Of a DNA stretch of 64,000 nt, positions 54,265 to 63,656 are shown piece after piece (the stretch's first letter is position 1; each line of letters begins with the position of its first letter). The stretch is taken from NCBI GenBank assembly GCA_020403455.1, contig JADBXP010000024.1:62001-126000 (forward strand), in the 5' to 3' direction. Made by a program: the position numbers and the translations under genes. This DNA is from Chitinophagaceae bacterium. GTDB lineage: Bacteria; Bacteroidota; Bacteroidia; Chitinophagales; Chitinophagaceae. The notes beneath the pieces are model-generated. The model had not been told where the DNA came from and did not search any database. It worked only from the letters and a program-made list of their open reading frames with translations.

Positions 54265-55839
54265 ATGAAAGATATTTTCCGATCGGTCAGTAAAGATGTA
54301 CCTGCCTCCATTGTAGTAACTCTGGTGGCCCTACCGCTATGTCTGGGAATTGCTTTGGCCTCAGGTGCAAGCCCCTTCTCAGGAATTATTGCAGGCATAG
54401 CCGGAGGTATTGTAACCGGACTACTCAGCGGCTCACAACTCAGTGTAAGTGGTCCTGCAGCAGGATTAACAACCATTGTCGCCGCTGCAATTGTTAAGAT
54501 CAATGTATTCGAAGCATTTGTGTTGGCGGTTGTGCTGGCCGGTGTTTTCCAGATTATTTTAGGATGGATAAAAGCCGGAATCGTAGGTGACTATATTCCC
54601 AATACAGTAATCAAAGGGATGATGGCAGCAATCGGAATTATTCTCATCATGAAACAATTTCCTCACCTGATTGGCTATGATGCAGACTTTGAAGGAGATG
54701 AAAGTTTTTTTCAGCCCAACAATGAAAATACTTTCACGGCTATTACCCACGCACTGGATTTCATTACTCCAACTGCAGCCATCATTGGCGCCACATCACT
54801 TATTTTTCTGCGAATCTGGGAAATACCCATCATCAAAAAAAGCCGCTGGATGGTGCTCGTACCCGGACCTCTGGTTGCAGTCATCTCAGGCATTTTTTTA
54901 CATGAAATTCTGACAAAACTGTTACAATGGGAAGCATTGTCGGCTAAGCAAATGGTTAGCCTGCCCGTAGCAGAAAACATGAGCGCCTTCCATTCGCTGT
55001 TTGTTTTTCCGCAATGGCAAGCCGTGACCAATCCACAAGTATGGATAGCCGCAGTTACCATCGCGATCGTTGCCAGTCTAGAAACATTGCTAGGTATTGA
55101 AGCCGTTGATAAAATAGATCCACAGAAAAGATTTACACCTCCCAACAGAGAATTAGTTGCACAGGGTGTTGGCAACATTGTATCAGGGTTTTTTGGCGGA
55201 TTGCCCATCACATCAGTTGTAGTAAGAAGTTCTGCTAACGTAAGTGCAGGGGCACAAACCAAACTTTCGACCATCCTGCATGGATTTCTTTTGTTGTTAA
55301 GTGTACTATTCATCCCCCATCTATTAAATAAGATTCCACTAGCCGCTTTGGCAGCAGTTCTGATTTTTACCGGATATAAACTGGCCAAAGTTTCCCTTTT
55401 CAGGGAATTTTATAAGAAAGGATGGAACCAGTTTATTCCCTTTCTGGTTACAATTATTGCTATTTTACTGAGTGACTTATTGATTGGTATAATCATTGGT
55501 CTGCTGGTTGGCTTCTACTTTATTTTGAAAAATAATTTTCGTACCTCCGTAGCATTTGTTTCTGATGGAAACAACTATCTGTTGCGGTTAAGAAAAGATG
55601 TTTCTTTTCTCAATAAACCCATCATTAAAAGCAGATTAGATAAAATTCCGTCTGGTGCTTACGTTTTAATTGATGCCAGCAGAGCAGATTATATTGATAA
55701 AGATATCATTGACGAGATCAATCAATTCATCGGGCGCGCAGCTATATCCGGTATTCAAGTAGAAATCAAGAAAAAGAATTTTAATCAATACCATCGCCTG
55801 CTGGCTGAGCCCGAAAAAGATCTGCAACCAGAAGGATGA
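54265..55839 (+). CDS. SulP family anion transporter
   Basis: A 524-residue inner membrane transporter. The family signature region (ASGASPFSGIIAGIAGGIVTGLLSGSQLSVSGPAAG) lies near residues 30-65, about 10-12 hydrophobic segments follow, and a short C-terminal STAS domain occupies about 440-510 (GAYVLIDASRADYIDKD). The adjacent beta-carbonic anhydrase, 29 bp downstream, suggests bicarbonate transport rather than sulfate, by analogy with SulP-CA gene pairs. ATG 54265 is preferred over 54238. Confidence 0.95.
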   Translation: MKDIFRSVSKDVPASIVVTLVALPLCLGIALASGASPFSGIIAGIAGGIVTGLLSGSQLSVSGPAAGLTTIVAAAIVKINVFEAFVLAVVLAGVFQIILGWIKAGIVGDYIPNTVIKGMMAAIGIILIMKQFPHLIGYDADFEGDESFFQPNNENTFTAITHALDFITPTAAIIGATSLIFLRIWEIPIIKKSRWMVLVPGPLVAVISGIFLHEILTKLLQWEALSAKQMVSLPVAENMSAFHSLFVFPQWQAVTNPQVWIAAVTIAIVASLETLLGIEAVDKIDPQKRFTPPNRELVAQGVGNIVSGFFGGLPITSVVVRSSANVSAGAQTKLSTILHGFLLLLSVLFIPHLLNKIPLAALAAVLIFTGYKLAKVSLFREFYKKGWNQFIPFLVTIIAILLSDLLIGIIIGLLVGFYFILKNNFRTSVAFVSDGNNYLLRLRKDVSFLNKPIIKSRLDKIPSGAYVLIDASRADYIDKDIIDEINQFIGRAAISGIQVEIKKKNFNQYHRLLAEPEKDLQPEG

Positions 55840-55868
55840 ACCCATACAAGTAAACAAAACATTTCCTC

Positions 55869-56504
55869 ATGATTCCTTATCAAAAATTATTGCTGGAAAA
55901 CAAAGCCTGGGCTCAGGAAAAAATAGAAGACGACCCGGAATTTTTCAGTCGGCTGAGCCAGATACAAACACCCGAATTTCTTTGGATAGGTTGCAGCGAT
56001 AGCCGAGTACCCGCAAATGAAATCACCAATACGCAACCCGGTGAAATATTTGTACACCGCAACATCGCCAATCTGGTAGTACATACCGACGTCAATCTGC
56101 TGAGTGTACTGGAATACGCTGTGAACTATCTGAAAGTAAAACACGTAATTGTCTGCGGGCACTATGGTTGCGGGGGTGTAAAAGCAGCCATGACCAACCA
56201 CGACTTCAAACAAGTGCTCAACATGTGGTTGAGGAACATCAAAGATGTTTATCGCCTCCATCGGCAGGAACTGGATGGCATCACTGAAGAAGAAAAACGA
56301 TTTGACCGCCTGGTTGAATTAAACGTCATTGAACAGGTACATCACCTGGCAAAAACATCCATCATCCAGCGAGCATGGAAAAGAGATGCCTACCCGCATA
56401 TTCACGGCTGGGTTTATAGCCTCAACGATGGACTGATCAAACCGGTGTTTGAACTTAATGCCGATAGCAACATCGATGAACTCTACAAATATGACGACTT
56501 ATAA
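55869..56504 (+). CDS. can: Beta-class carbonic anhydrase
   Basis: Interconverts CO2 and bicarbonate; cytosolic zinc enzyme, 211 residues. Zinc ligands C42, H98 and C101, with the D44-R46 dyad in CSDSRVPANE and HYGCGGVKAA, are all visible. The pairing with SulP implies supply of, or capture from, imported bicarbonate. The gene converges on adk; the terminator between them serves adk. Confidence 0.97.
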   Translation: MIPYQKLLLENKAWAQEKIEDDPEFFSRLSQIQTPEFLWIGCSDSRVPANEITNTQPGEIFVHRNIANLVVHTDVNLLSVLEYAVNYLKVKHVIVCGHYGCGGVKAAMTNHDFKQVLNMWLRNIKDVYRLHRQELDGITEEEKRFDRLVELNVIEQVHHLAKTSIIQRAWKRDAYPHIHGWVYSLNDGLIKPVFELNADSNIDELYKYDDL

Positions 56505-56559
56505 AAAAAGACGAAAAACAAATAATGAATTTATATTATTTGTAACGAACTAATTAAAA

Positions 56560-56588
56560 AAGAAATCCCGCCTAAAAATAGGCGGGAT
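56560..56588 (-). terminator. Rho-independent terminator of adk
   Basis: A 9-bp stem ATCCCGCCT/AGGCGGGAT (56565-56573 with 56580-56588), loop of 6 nt, followed on the minus strand by TTCTTTTTTAATTAG. On the plus strand no U-run follows. Confidence 0.9.
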
Positions 56589-56624
56589 GCAGTTGGTTGT
56601 TGGTTGTAGAGAAACAAAACCCCA

Positions 56625-57206
56625 CTAATAAGACAACCGATTGTCGATTTCGCTGCAAAGCAGGAAAAAAATTTCTTCCACTGTTCCTTCCCCCTGAATA
56701 TTCACCACTTTATTGAACTGTTGGTAGTACCCGGCAACTACTGAAGTCTTCTTATGGTACTCAGCTATCCGCGCCCGAACCACCTCCTCACTGTTATCAT
56801 CACTTCTGCCACTGGTTAGTCCCCTATTGAGCAGTCTCTTTACCAATTCCTGTTCGGATACTTCCAGTGCAAGCACTACCCCGATGGATGTTCCTTTTTC
56901 CTGCAATAAAGTATCCAGTGCCTCACTTTGAGCAACCGTTCTGGGGAAACCATCGAAGAGAAATCCGTTGGCACCGGGATTTGCCTCTAATGCACTGGCA
57001 ATCATACCCACTACAACCACATCCGGAACCAACTCCCCGCGATCCATAATGGTCTTGGCTTCCAATCCCAACTTTGTCTGACGACTGATTTCGGAACGCA
57101 GGAGGTCACCGGTAGACAGATGAATGAGCCCATACTTTTCTACAAGTCGGGCACTCTGTGTGCCTTTTCCGCTTCCCGGAGGGCCGAACAAAATAATATT
57201 GAACAT
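56625..57206 (-). CDS. adk: Adenylate kinase
   Basis: Balances AMP, ADP and ATP. 193 residues, the short form without a zinc-finger LID: P-loop FGPPGSGKGTQS, DGFPRTVAQSEAL, and a small LID around SGRSDDNSEEVVRARI. The monocistronic gene has a strong terminator. Confidence 0.98.
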   Translation of the reverse strand: MFNIILFGPPGSGKGTQSARLVEKYGLIHLSTGDLLRSEISRQTKLGLEAKTIMDRGELVPDVVVVGMIASALEANPGANGFLFDGFPRTVAQSEALDTLLQEKGTSIGVVLALEVSEQELVKRLLNRGLTSGRSDDNSEEVVRARIAEYHKKTSVVAGYYQQFNKVVNIQGEGTVEEIFFLLCSEIDNRLSY

Positions 57207-57361
57207 ATCCCTGCTAAAATTAACTGATTAACAAATATAAGTTCTTCCTTTTAGATATCCACGTGCCAATTGAGGACTTGATTGAAAAAAATACAAAATT
57301 ATATCGGGGCCAACCACCGAACTTTCGCTCCAATAAGGTGTTATTATTCATATATTATTTT

Positions 57362-57916
57362 ATGTCATCTTTCCGTTTATTATCCTTACTTCTGCTTTTG
57401 AGTCAATCATGCAGCAGCCAGAACAGCAAAAATCAGCCTCCGATGAGTGAAACGAACAAAGCAAATCCCGTCTATTCAAGAACAGATACTGGCAAGGTTT
57501 CCCTCAACCCCGATGAGTGGAAAAAAATTCTTTCCCCCGAACTTTACTATATCGCCCGGCAGAAAGGAACTGAAAGACCTTATACCAGCGTTTGGGAGAA
57601 AAACCAGGATAAAGGAACCTACTATTGTGCTGCCTGTGGCAACCCTCTGTTTGTGAGCGATACCAAATTCGACAGCGGTTGCGGCTGGCCCAGCTTCTAT
57701 GCACCGGTGACCAAATCATCGATCATCTATCTTCCGGATAATTCCCACGGCATGAGCAGAACGGAAGTACAATGCGGACGCTGCAAGTCACACCTTGGTC
57801 ACGTCTTCGAAGATGGCCCTCCCCCTACAGGATTGCGTTATTGTATCAATGGCGTAATTCTGGACTTTGAAAAAGCAAAAGAGAAAGAATCGGAATACAA
57901 CAAGAAAAATGATTAA
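57362..57916 (+). CDS. msrB: Peptide-methionine (R)-S-oxide reductase, lipoprotein form
   Basis: Reduces methionine-R-sulfoxide in proteins. From ATG 57362 the 184-residue product starts with a lipoprotein signal (LLLLLSQSC lipobox), so it is probably tethered in the periplasm or outer membrane and repairs envelope proteins. Zinc CxxC pairs (CAACG, CGRCK), [19 protein letters not shown] and the catalytic cysteine in LRYCING are present. The upstream in-frame start at 57263 gives a long basic leader and no signal, so it is unlikely. Confidence 0.95.
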   Translation: MSSFRLLSLLLLLSQSCSSQNSKNQPPMSETNKANPVYSRTDTGKVSLNPDEWKKILSPELYYIARQKGTERPYTSVWEKNQDKGTYYCAACGNPLFVSDTKFDSGCGWPSFYAPVTKSSIIYLPDNSHGMSRTEVQCGRCKSHLGHVFEDGPPPTGLRYCINGVILDFEKAKEKESEYNKKND

Positions 57917-57943
57917 AGGAAGCGAATCCCCCCTTCCCCCCAG

Positions 57944-57979
57944 CTGCCGGTGAATCTTTTTACCGGCAGTCTTATTTTT
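57944..57979 (+). terminator. Possible terminator of msrB
   Basis: An 8-bp stem CTGCCGGT/ACCGGCAG (57944-57951 with 57962-57969), 10-nt loop, followed by TCTTATTTTT. The U-run is interrupted, so strength is doubtful. Confidence 0.5.
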
Positions 57980-57980
57980 G
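57973..57980 (+). promoter_or_regulatory. -7 box upstream of the BNR-repeat gene
   Basis: TATTTTTG matches TAnnTTTG, 48 nt before the ATG at 58029, overlapping the U-run of the putative msrB terminator. The -33 element is not clear. Confidence 0.4.
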
Positions 57981-58028
57981 GAAATCAAGTATTTAATACA
58001 GATATTTCACCTTCAAAATTCCTTCCCC

Positions 58029-61000
58029 ATGAATAAAAAATGGACACTCTATCTGTTGCTCTTATTGCCTGCCGGCCTGATGGCTCAAACCATCGATCTA
58101 AAAAAACATTTCAGCAACTGGAAACCCCGCAACATCGGTCCTGCCGGCATGAGCGGAAGAGTAACAGCCATTGATGCTGTCTGGAGCAACCCCAACATTG
58201 TTTATCTGGGTACAGCAAGTGGAGGTGTATGGAAGACTGAAAACAGCGGTGGAAGCTGGACTCCCATTTTTGATGAACAACCCATCCAAAATATAGGGGC
58301 CGTTGCCATCACACAAAACAATCCGAACATTGTTTGGGTCGGAACAGGTGAAGGCAACCCACGAAATTCAGTAAGTCTGGGCGAAGGAATTTATAAAAGT
58401 CTCGACGGTGGAAAAACCTGGAAGTGCATGGGACTTCAAAAAACAAGAAACATCCACCGGATACTGATTGACCCACAACAACCTGATGTTGTTTATGTAG
58501 GTGTTATGGGCAATCCCTTTGCTGCGCATCCTGAACGAGGACTGTATAAAACTACCGATGGAGGTGAAACCTGGAAGCTGATCCTTCATACCAATGATAC
58601 CAGCGGTGTTGGCGACATGGTGATGGACCCTACCAATCCGCAAAAATTGCTGGTCAATATGTACCAACATATCCGTACCCCCTGGAGTCTGAAAGGCGGT
58701 GGAAGTGGAAGCGGTTTGTATGTTACCTATGACGGAGGAAAAAATTTCAAGAAATTGGGGAAAGAAGAGGGACTTCCCGCGGGTGACCTCGGCAGAATTG
58801 GTATTGCCATAGGCAGAAATGATCCCAACAGAATTTATGCATTGGTGGAAGCCACGAAGAACGGTCTCTACCGGTCAGACGATGGTGGGAACAAATGGGA
58901 ACTGGTGAACAGCGATCCTTCCGTAGTTACCAATCGTGCATTTTATTTTCAAGACATAGCAGTAGATCCTCAAAATGAAAATCGTTTGTACAACATCAAC
59001 CAGATGATTGGTATGAGTGAAGACGGAGGAAAAACATTCAAGACCATCATACCCTATAGCGGTATACATCCCGACCACCATGCCTGGTGGATACATCCCA
59101 CCAACCCATCATTGATAATTGATGGTAATGACGGTGGCATCGGTATTTCCCGCGACCGCGGAAAAACCTGGCAGTTTGATGAAAAGTTACCCCTCGGTCA
59201 ATTTTATCACATCAACACCGACAACCAAATTCCTTACAATGTAATGGGTGGGTTGCAAGACAATGGCAGTTGGCATGGTCCCGCTTATGTTTGGGTAAGA
59301 AGCGGCATTAGAAATGCTTATTGGCAGGGTGTGGGAGGCGGCGATGGATTTGACGTGTCAGCAGATCCTGCTAATCCCAATTGGGTTTACTCGATGAGCC
59401 AGGGTGGTGCATTGAGCAGATACAACATCGCAACAGGCGAAGATTGGAGCATCCGTCCACCCCGGCCCAATCTTAGTACCCGGCATCGTTTCAACTGGAA
59501 TGCCGCCTTAGCTCAAGATCCATTTGACAAGGGTACCATTTATTATGGCAGCCAGTTCCTCAATAAAAGTACAGACAGGGGCGCTTCCTGGGAGGTTATT
59601 TCCCCCGATCTGACTTCCAATGATAGTGCTAAAATCGATCAAAGCAACAATGGAGGGATCTCCATTGATATAACAGGTGCAGAAAATTATTGTACCATAC
59701 TGACAATCGCACCCTCTCCCATTCAAAAAGATGTGATCTGGGTAGGAACCGATGACGGTATAGTTCAACTTACCACCGATGGAGGAAAAACATGGACCAG
59801 CTTCAGAAATAAAATTCCCGGTCTTCCTGCGGGTGCCTGGATTCCTCAAATAAGAGCATCACGACACATAGCAGGTGAAGCTTTTGTTGTTGCCAATGAT
59901 TATCGCAGAGGCAGCAATGCCGTACTGTTGTTCCGTACCAATGACTTTGGAAAAACATGGACCAGAATGGCAGATGAAAAGAAACTGACCGGATATGTTC
60001 TCTGCATGATCCAAGATCCTGTTGAACCTAACCTGATTTTCGTTGGAACAGAACAAGGGCTTTGGGTGAGTATGGACAATGGCAATCAGTTTCAACAATT
60101 TAAAAATGGTTATCCCTCAGTTTCCACATATGATCTAGACATCCAGGAAAGGGAAGCAGACCTGGTCATCGGTACTTTTGGTCGCGCAATTTGGATACTC
60201 GATGATATTCGTCCACTGAGAAAACTGGCAGCCAACAAAGGGCAATTGCCGGGCACACCACTTACTGCATTCCAACCACCTACTTCTTATCAGGCCAACA
60301 TAAAAAATGCTTCCGGTATTGAATACAGTACCTGGGGCACCTACGAAGGAGAAAACAGAAGAACAGGAGCACCTATCAGCTTCTTCGTGAACAAAGCGGG
60401 CAGGGATACCGGAAAAAATAAACTCCCCGACACGGCTCAAATCAAAATTTATGATGCCAATCAACAAGCCGTAAGAACACTGAAAGCTAAAGCAGACAGT
60501 GGGTTCAATCGTTTTTACTGGGGCATGGAAGGAAAGGGCATTCGTCAGCCCGCAATGGGTGGAAGAGGTGGCGGAGGCCGCATGGGCGGAAGAGGCGGTA
60601 ATGATGAACCGGGCGGATTACCGGTAGACCCCGGCACCTATAAAGTTGTCATCTCTCTGGGCAAGGGAATTGCCGACAGTTGTATGATCACTGTACAGGA
60701 TGACCCCAAAGCACCACTCGATCCCAACGTTCGAAAAGCCATCCGGGAAGCAAACAAGGAGTTAGACCAATCTACTTTAAAACTCGTTGGCCTCGTAGAT
60801 AGAATCAGTGAAGCAGATGAAATCATCAAAAAAGTGGAAGCAAGCTACAAAGACATGGAGCCTGCAAAAACCGACACATTGAAAAAAGCTACCAAAGCAA
60901 TGCAAGACAGCATCAAAGCCATGCGGGAAACACTCAGCGGAAAACCCCAGGAAAAACAGGGCTATGGCAATGTTCCTCAAACGACTGTCAACTCCCTGCT

Positions 61001-61202
61001 CGGTGAGGCACGCATGACCGTCATGGGAAAGAATGCCATCCCGGGAGCACAGGAAAGAAGACTAATGCAGGATGCTGCCAATGCTGTGAACAGTGTGGTA
61101 CAGCGAGCCAATACCTTTTTCGAAGGCCCCTGGAAAAACTATCAAAGTCTTGTAGAAAGTGTACCCGTCAAATGGTTCAAGGAATACAAACCGCTGCAGT
61201 AA
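58029..61202 (+). CDS. Large secreted BNR/Asp-box repeat (sortilin/VPS10-like) beta-propeller protein
   Basis: A 1057-residue exported protein with signal peptide (cleavage near LMAQ, residue 20). About eleven Asp-box repeats of the S/T-x-D-x-G-x-T-W type are seen (for example SLDGGKTWK, TTDGGETWK, SEDGGKTFK, TTDGGKTWT), which form propeller blades as in sialidases, photosystem-assembly Ycf48 and VPS10/sortilin proteins. A glycine/arginine-rich linker is at about 840-865, followed by a helical C-terminal region. Bacteroidota homologues are often annotated as glycosyl hydrolases, but catalytic residues are not evident, so substrate or partner binding is equally likely. Confidence 0.9.
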   Translation: MNKKWTLYLLLLLPAGLMAQTIDLKKHFSNWKPRNIGPAGMSGRVTAIDAVWSNPNIVYLGTASGGVWKTENSGGSWTPIFDEQPIQNIGAVAITQNNPNIVWVGTGEGNPRNSVSLGEGIYKSLDGGKTWKCMGLQKTRNIHRILIDPQQPDVVYVGVMGNPFAAHPERGLYKTTDGGETWKLILHTNDTSGVGDMVMDPTNPQKLLVNMYQHIRTPWSLKGGGSGSGLYVTYDGGKNFKKLGKEEGLPAGDLGRIGIAIGRNDPNRIYALVEATKNGLYRSDDGGNKWELVNSDPSVVTNRAFYFQDIAVDPQNENRLYNINQMIGMSEDGGKTFKTIIPYSGIHPDHHAWWIHPTNPSLIIDGNDGGIGISRDRGKTWQFDEKLPLGQFYHINTDNQIPYNVMGGLQDNGSWHGPAYVWVRSGIRNAYWQGVGGGDGFDVSADPANPNWVYSMSQGGALSRYNIATGEDWSIRPPRPNLSTRHRFNWNAALAQDPFDKGTIYYGSQFLNKSTDRGASWEVISPDLTSNDSAKIDQSNNGGISIDITGAENYCTILTIAPSPIQKDVIWVGTDDGIVQLTTDGGKTWTSFRNKIPGLPAGAWIPQIRASRHIAGEAFVVANDYRRGSNAVLLFRTNDFGKTWTRMADEKKLTGYVLCMIQDPVEPNLIFVGTEQGLWVSMDNGNQFQQFKNGYPSVSTYDLDIQEREADLVIGTFGRAIWILDDIRPLRKLAANKGQLPGTPLTAFQPPTSYQANIKNASGIEYSTWGTYEGENRRTGAPISFFVNKAGRDTGKNKLPDTAQIKIYDANQQAVRTLKAKADSGFNRFYWGMEGKGIRQPAMGGRGGGGRMGGRGGNDEPGGLPVDPGTYKVVISLGKGIADSCMITVQDDPKAPLDPNVRKAIREANKELDQSTLKLVGLVDRISEADEIIKKVEASYKDMEPAKTDTLKKATKAMQDSIKAMRETLSGKPQEKQGYGNVPQTTVNSLLGEARMTVMGKNAIPGAQERRLMQDAANAVNSVVQRANTFFEGPWKNYQSLVESVPVKWFKEYKPLQ

Positions 61203-61217
61203 AAGGCAGCGGTTTGA

Positions 61218-61466
61218 TTAATTTTTATTAATCAGGAAAACAAAGGGCTTGACCGGCTTATCCTGCAGTATCTGTTGAATCTGCCAGGGCTTGCGAATGA
61301 TCTTGTATCGATTGATGTCAATGATTTCATGCACAGCGCAAAATGATTCCCAGCGCTCAGCATACTGCAGCAATTGATGCAATAACCGCACTTCCTGCTC
61401 ATAATCCTCTTTGCGGCTTATGCCGGGACGGGATAATACTACCAGTTCTCTGCGAGAATAATCCAT
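61218..61466 (-). CDS. Small hypothetical protein (82 residues)
   Basis: An ORF starting at ATG 61466 (an in-frame GTG at 61472 precedes it), charged and helical in composition, with the hydrophobic ending KPFVFLINKN. No family is recognised. It begins 6 bp after the stop of the next minus-strand small ORF, which would fit a two-gene unit. Its frame is free of rare-looking codons, but the evidence for expression is only ORF length and spacing. Confidence 0.4.
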   Translation of the reverse strand: MDYSRRELVVLSRPGISRKEDYEQEVRLLHQLLQYAERWESFCAVHEIIDINRYKIIRKPWQIQQILQDKPVKPFVFLINKN

Positions 61467-61472
61467 ATGCAC

Positions 61473-61658
61473 TCAGCTCATTTTAAATTCGGACAACCAC
61501 AAAATTTGGCACCACGGCTCTTTCTTTGCATACTGCAAGACCCGGCCACTACCGATACAAGTAACAAAAAAACGATAAATTGGTTGATTCGGATCTTCAT
61601 ACAGTTCTGCTAATTTAGTGTAATCGGAATAAATAAAGCTTTTTAGGCACTTGAACAA
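61473..61658 (-). CDS. Small hypothetical ORF (61 residues, TTG start)
   Basis: A short frame with protein-like composition (FFVTCIGSGRVLQYAKKEP). It has no ATG; TTG at 61658 is the only start codon near. A minus-strand TAACTTTG box (61656-61663) overlaps that start, so it would be nearly leaderless if real. It also overlaps the TTG start of the glycosyltransferase gene on the other strand by 8 bp. Weak candidate. Confidence 0.25.
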   Translation of the reverse strand: MFKCLKSFIYSDYTKLAELYEDPNQPIYRFFVTCIGSGRVLQYAKKEPWCQILWLSEFKMS

Positions 61659-62760
61659 AGTTAGACAAAAGATAAAAATATTGGTGGCACCCCTGGATTG
61701 GGGACTGGGTCATGCTACCCGCTGTATTCCAATCATCAGATCTCTGCTGGCGGCCGGACATGAAGTGATGCTGGCAGGTGAGGGAAAACAAGCCATCCTG
61801 CTCAACCGGGAATTCCCCCAATTAACCGTATTACCCCTCCGCGGCTACGGCATTACCTACAGCAAGAAGCACTGGCAGTTGCCCTTCAAAATGTTGGTTC
61901 AACTGCCAAAAATTTTTCGCTCCATCCGCCATGAAAATAAATGGCTGAAAGAACAAATGGAAAAACACTCCTTTGACCTCGTAATATCCGATAACCGATA
62001 CGGTCTTTTTCACCCCTGTACACCCTCTATCATTCTAACCCACCAACTGACCATCCTTACCCCTTACGGGATTGGTCAAAACTTGTTACAACGTATTCAT
62101 TATCAATTGTTGAACCGCTTCAATGAGATTTGGGTTCCTGATTCCGCTCACATTCCTACTGCTGCCGGGATTTTATCACACCCGCAAAAAATGCCGGTAA
62201 CCCCGCTACATTATATCGGTTGGTTAAGCAGATTTGAGCCGGTGAAAACACCATCCGCCTTCACCTACTGCATTTTACTTTCCGGTCCCGAACCACAAAG
62301 AACCATACTGGAACAAAAACTTATCGGTGATCTACAAAAAGTGAAAGAAAAAGTACTTTTTGTTCGCGGATTACCGGGCGAACAAACCCTGCCGGACTTT
62401 CCCTTCAACATCACCTGTAAAAATCATCTCACCGGCACAGAATTACAGGAAGCACTGCAATCTTCAGAATGGATCATCAGCCGAAGTGGTTACACATCAG
62501 TGATGGAAATTTTACACCTGCAGAAAAAAGCCATCCTCATTCCTACACCCGGACAAACCGAACAAATCTATCTGGCACAACAACTACTGCAACAGCAATG
62601 GGCCTTCAGTGTTGAACAGGAAAAATTCAGTTTCAATGAAACAGTTGCAGCTGCCCGCCAGTTTCCCTTTTCAGCGCCGCCAACCATAGTTTATGATCAA
62701 GATCTCTGTTTGTCGCAAATAAAGAAATTGATACATCCTGATGTAGCTTTGCCACAATGA
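61651..62760 (+). CDS. Glycosyltransferase, MurG/GT28-like
   Basis: A 369-residue GT-B glycosyltransferase without a signal peptide. N-terminal KILVAPLDWGLGHATRCIPIIRSLLAAGHEVMLAGEGK holds the glycine-rich loop used by lipid-linked sugar transferases; the C-terminal donor-sugar part has ISRSGYTSVMEIL and LIPTPGQTEQIYLAQQL. Product unknown; a glycolipid or surface glycan is plausible. The only plausible start is TTG at 61651, since no ATG lies near. The EamA gene overlaps its stop (ATGA). Confidence 0.88.
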   Translation: MNKVRQKIKILVAPLDWGLGHATRCIPIIRSLLAAGHEVMLAGEGKQAILLNREFPQLTVLPLRGYGITYSKKHWQLPFKMLVQLPKIFRSIRHENKWLKEQMEKHSFDLVISDNRYGLFHPCTPSIILTHQLTILTPYGIGQNLLQRIHYQLLNRFNEIWVPDSAHIPTAAGILSHPQKMPVTPLHYIGWLSRFEPVKTPSAFTYCILLSGPEPQRTILEQKLIGDLQKVKEKVLFVRGLPGEQTLPDFPFNITCKNHLTGTELQEALQSSEWIISRSGYTSVMEILHLQKKAILIPTPGQTEQIYLAQQLLQQQWAFSVEQEKFSFNETVAAARQFPFSAPPTIVYDQDLCLSQIKKLIHPDVALPQ

Positions 62761-63656
62761 AGAAAAACTTACGGGCACACCTGGCATTGATCGGTGCCAA
62801 CCTGATTTTTGGAGCTAGTTATTCAATCGTAAAAATCATTACTCCGGGATATATGCCCGCATTTGCTTTAAATGCAGCACGGGTAATTGTTGCTATTTTT
62901 TTCTTTACAATAAGTTTTGGTTTTTCAGGAGGCAGAGCCTGGCCGGCAAAAAAAGATTGGCCACTACTGGCGCTGTGTTCCCTGACCGGCATCGTTATCA
63001 ACCAATTGTTTTTTATCAAAGGTGTCTCGATGACTTCTCCCATTCACAGCTCCTTGCTCTCGCTGGCCACCCCGCTTTTTATCACAGGCATCGCCGCCTG
63101 GTTACTTCGGGAATCCTTTACAATATTAAAAGCCATCGGGCTATTATTAGGACTTTCAGGTGCCGGCATGCTGATACTTCTCAAAGGTTCTGGCAATCAT
63201 TCACCGGATAGCTTAACGGGAGATATCCTAGTGTTATTCAATGCCATCTCATATTCATTCTACCTGGTTCTAATCAAACCACTCATGAGCCAATACCAGG
63301 GCACCGATATTTTGCGGTGGCTATTTTTACTCGGTGCCATTATCATACTTCCGCTGGGTACGCCCGACTTGCTCTCCATCCAATTTCAAAGCTGGCCTGC
63401 CAATGCCTGGGCAGCACTCTTGTTCGTAACCATTGGTGCCACATTTCTGGCTTACCTGTTCAATATCTATGGAATTTCCCAATTGGGTGCAGCCGCCACC
63501 GGAAGTTACATTTATACCCAACCTATCTTTGCTACGCTCATCGCCTGCTTCTTCTTTGGAGAAGAACTTACCCTGCAGCGCATACTGGCAGCCCTGCTGA
63601 TTATAGGAGGCGTATTTCTGACCAATTATAAAAAAAGACCCCCTTCCTTGGGTTGA
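62757..63656 (+). CDS. EamA/DMT-family transporter
   Basis: A 299-residue inner membrane protein with ten hydrophobic segments in two EamA repeats: LALIGANLIFGASYSIVKI at the N-terminus and IGISQLGAAATGSYIYTQPIF in the second half. DMT exporters carry small metabolites such as amino acids; the substrate is unknown. The start overlaps the glycosyltransferase stop by 4 bp, so translation is coupled. It converges with the phosphatase gene with a 31-bp overlap. Confidence 0.93.
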   Translation: MKKNLRAHLALIGANLIFGASYSIVKIITPGYMPAFALNAARVIVAIFFFTISFGFSGGRAWPAKKDWPLLALCSLTGIVINQLFFIKGVSMTSPIHSSLLSLATPLFITGIAAWLLRESFTILKAIGLLLGLSGAGMLILLKGSGNHSPDSLTGDILVLFNAISYSFYLVLIKPLMSQYQGTDILRWLFLLGAIIILPLGTPDLLSIQFQSWPANAWAALLFVTIGATFLAYLFNIYGISQLGAAATGSYIYTQPIFATLIACFFFGEELTLQRILAALLIIGGVFLTNYKKRPPSLG

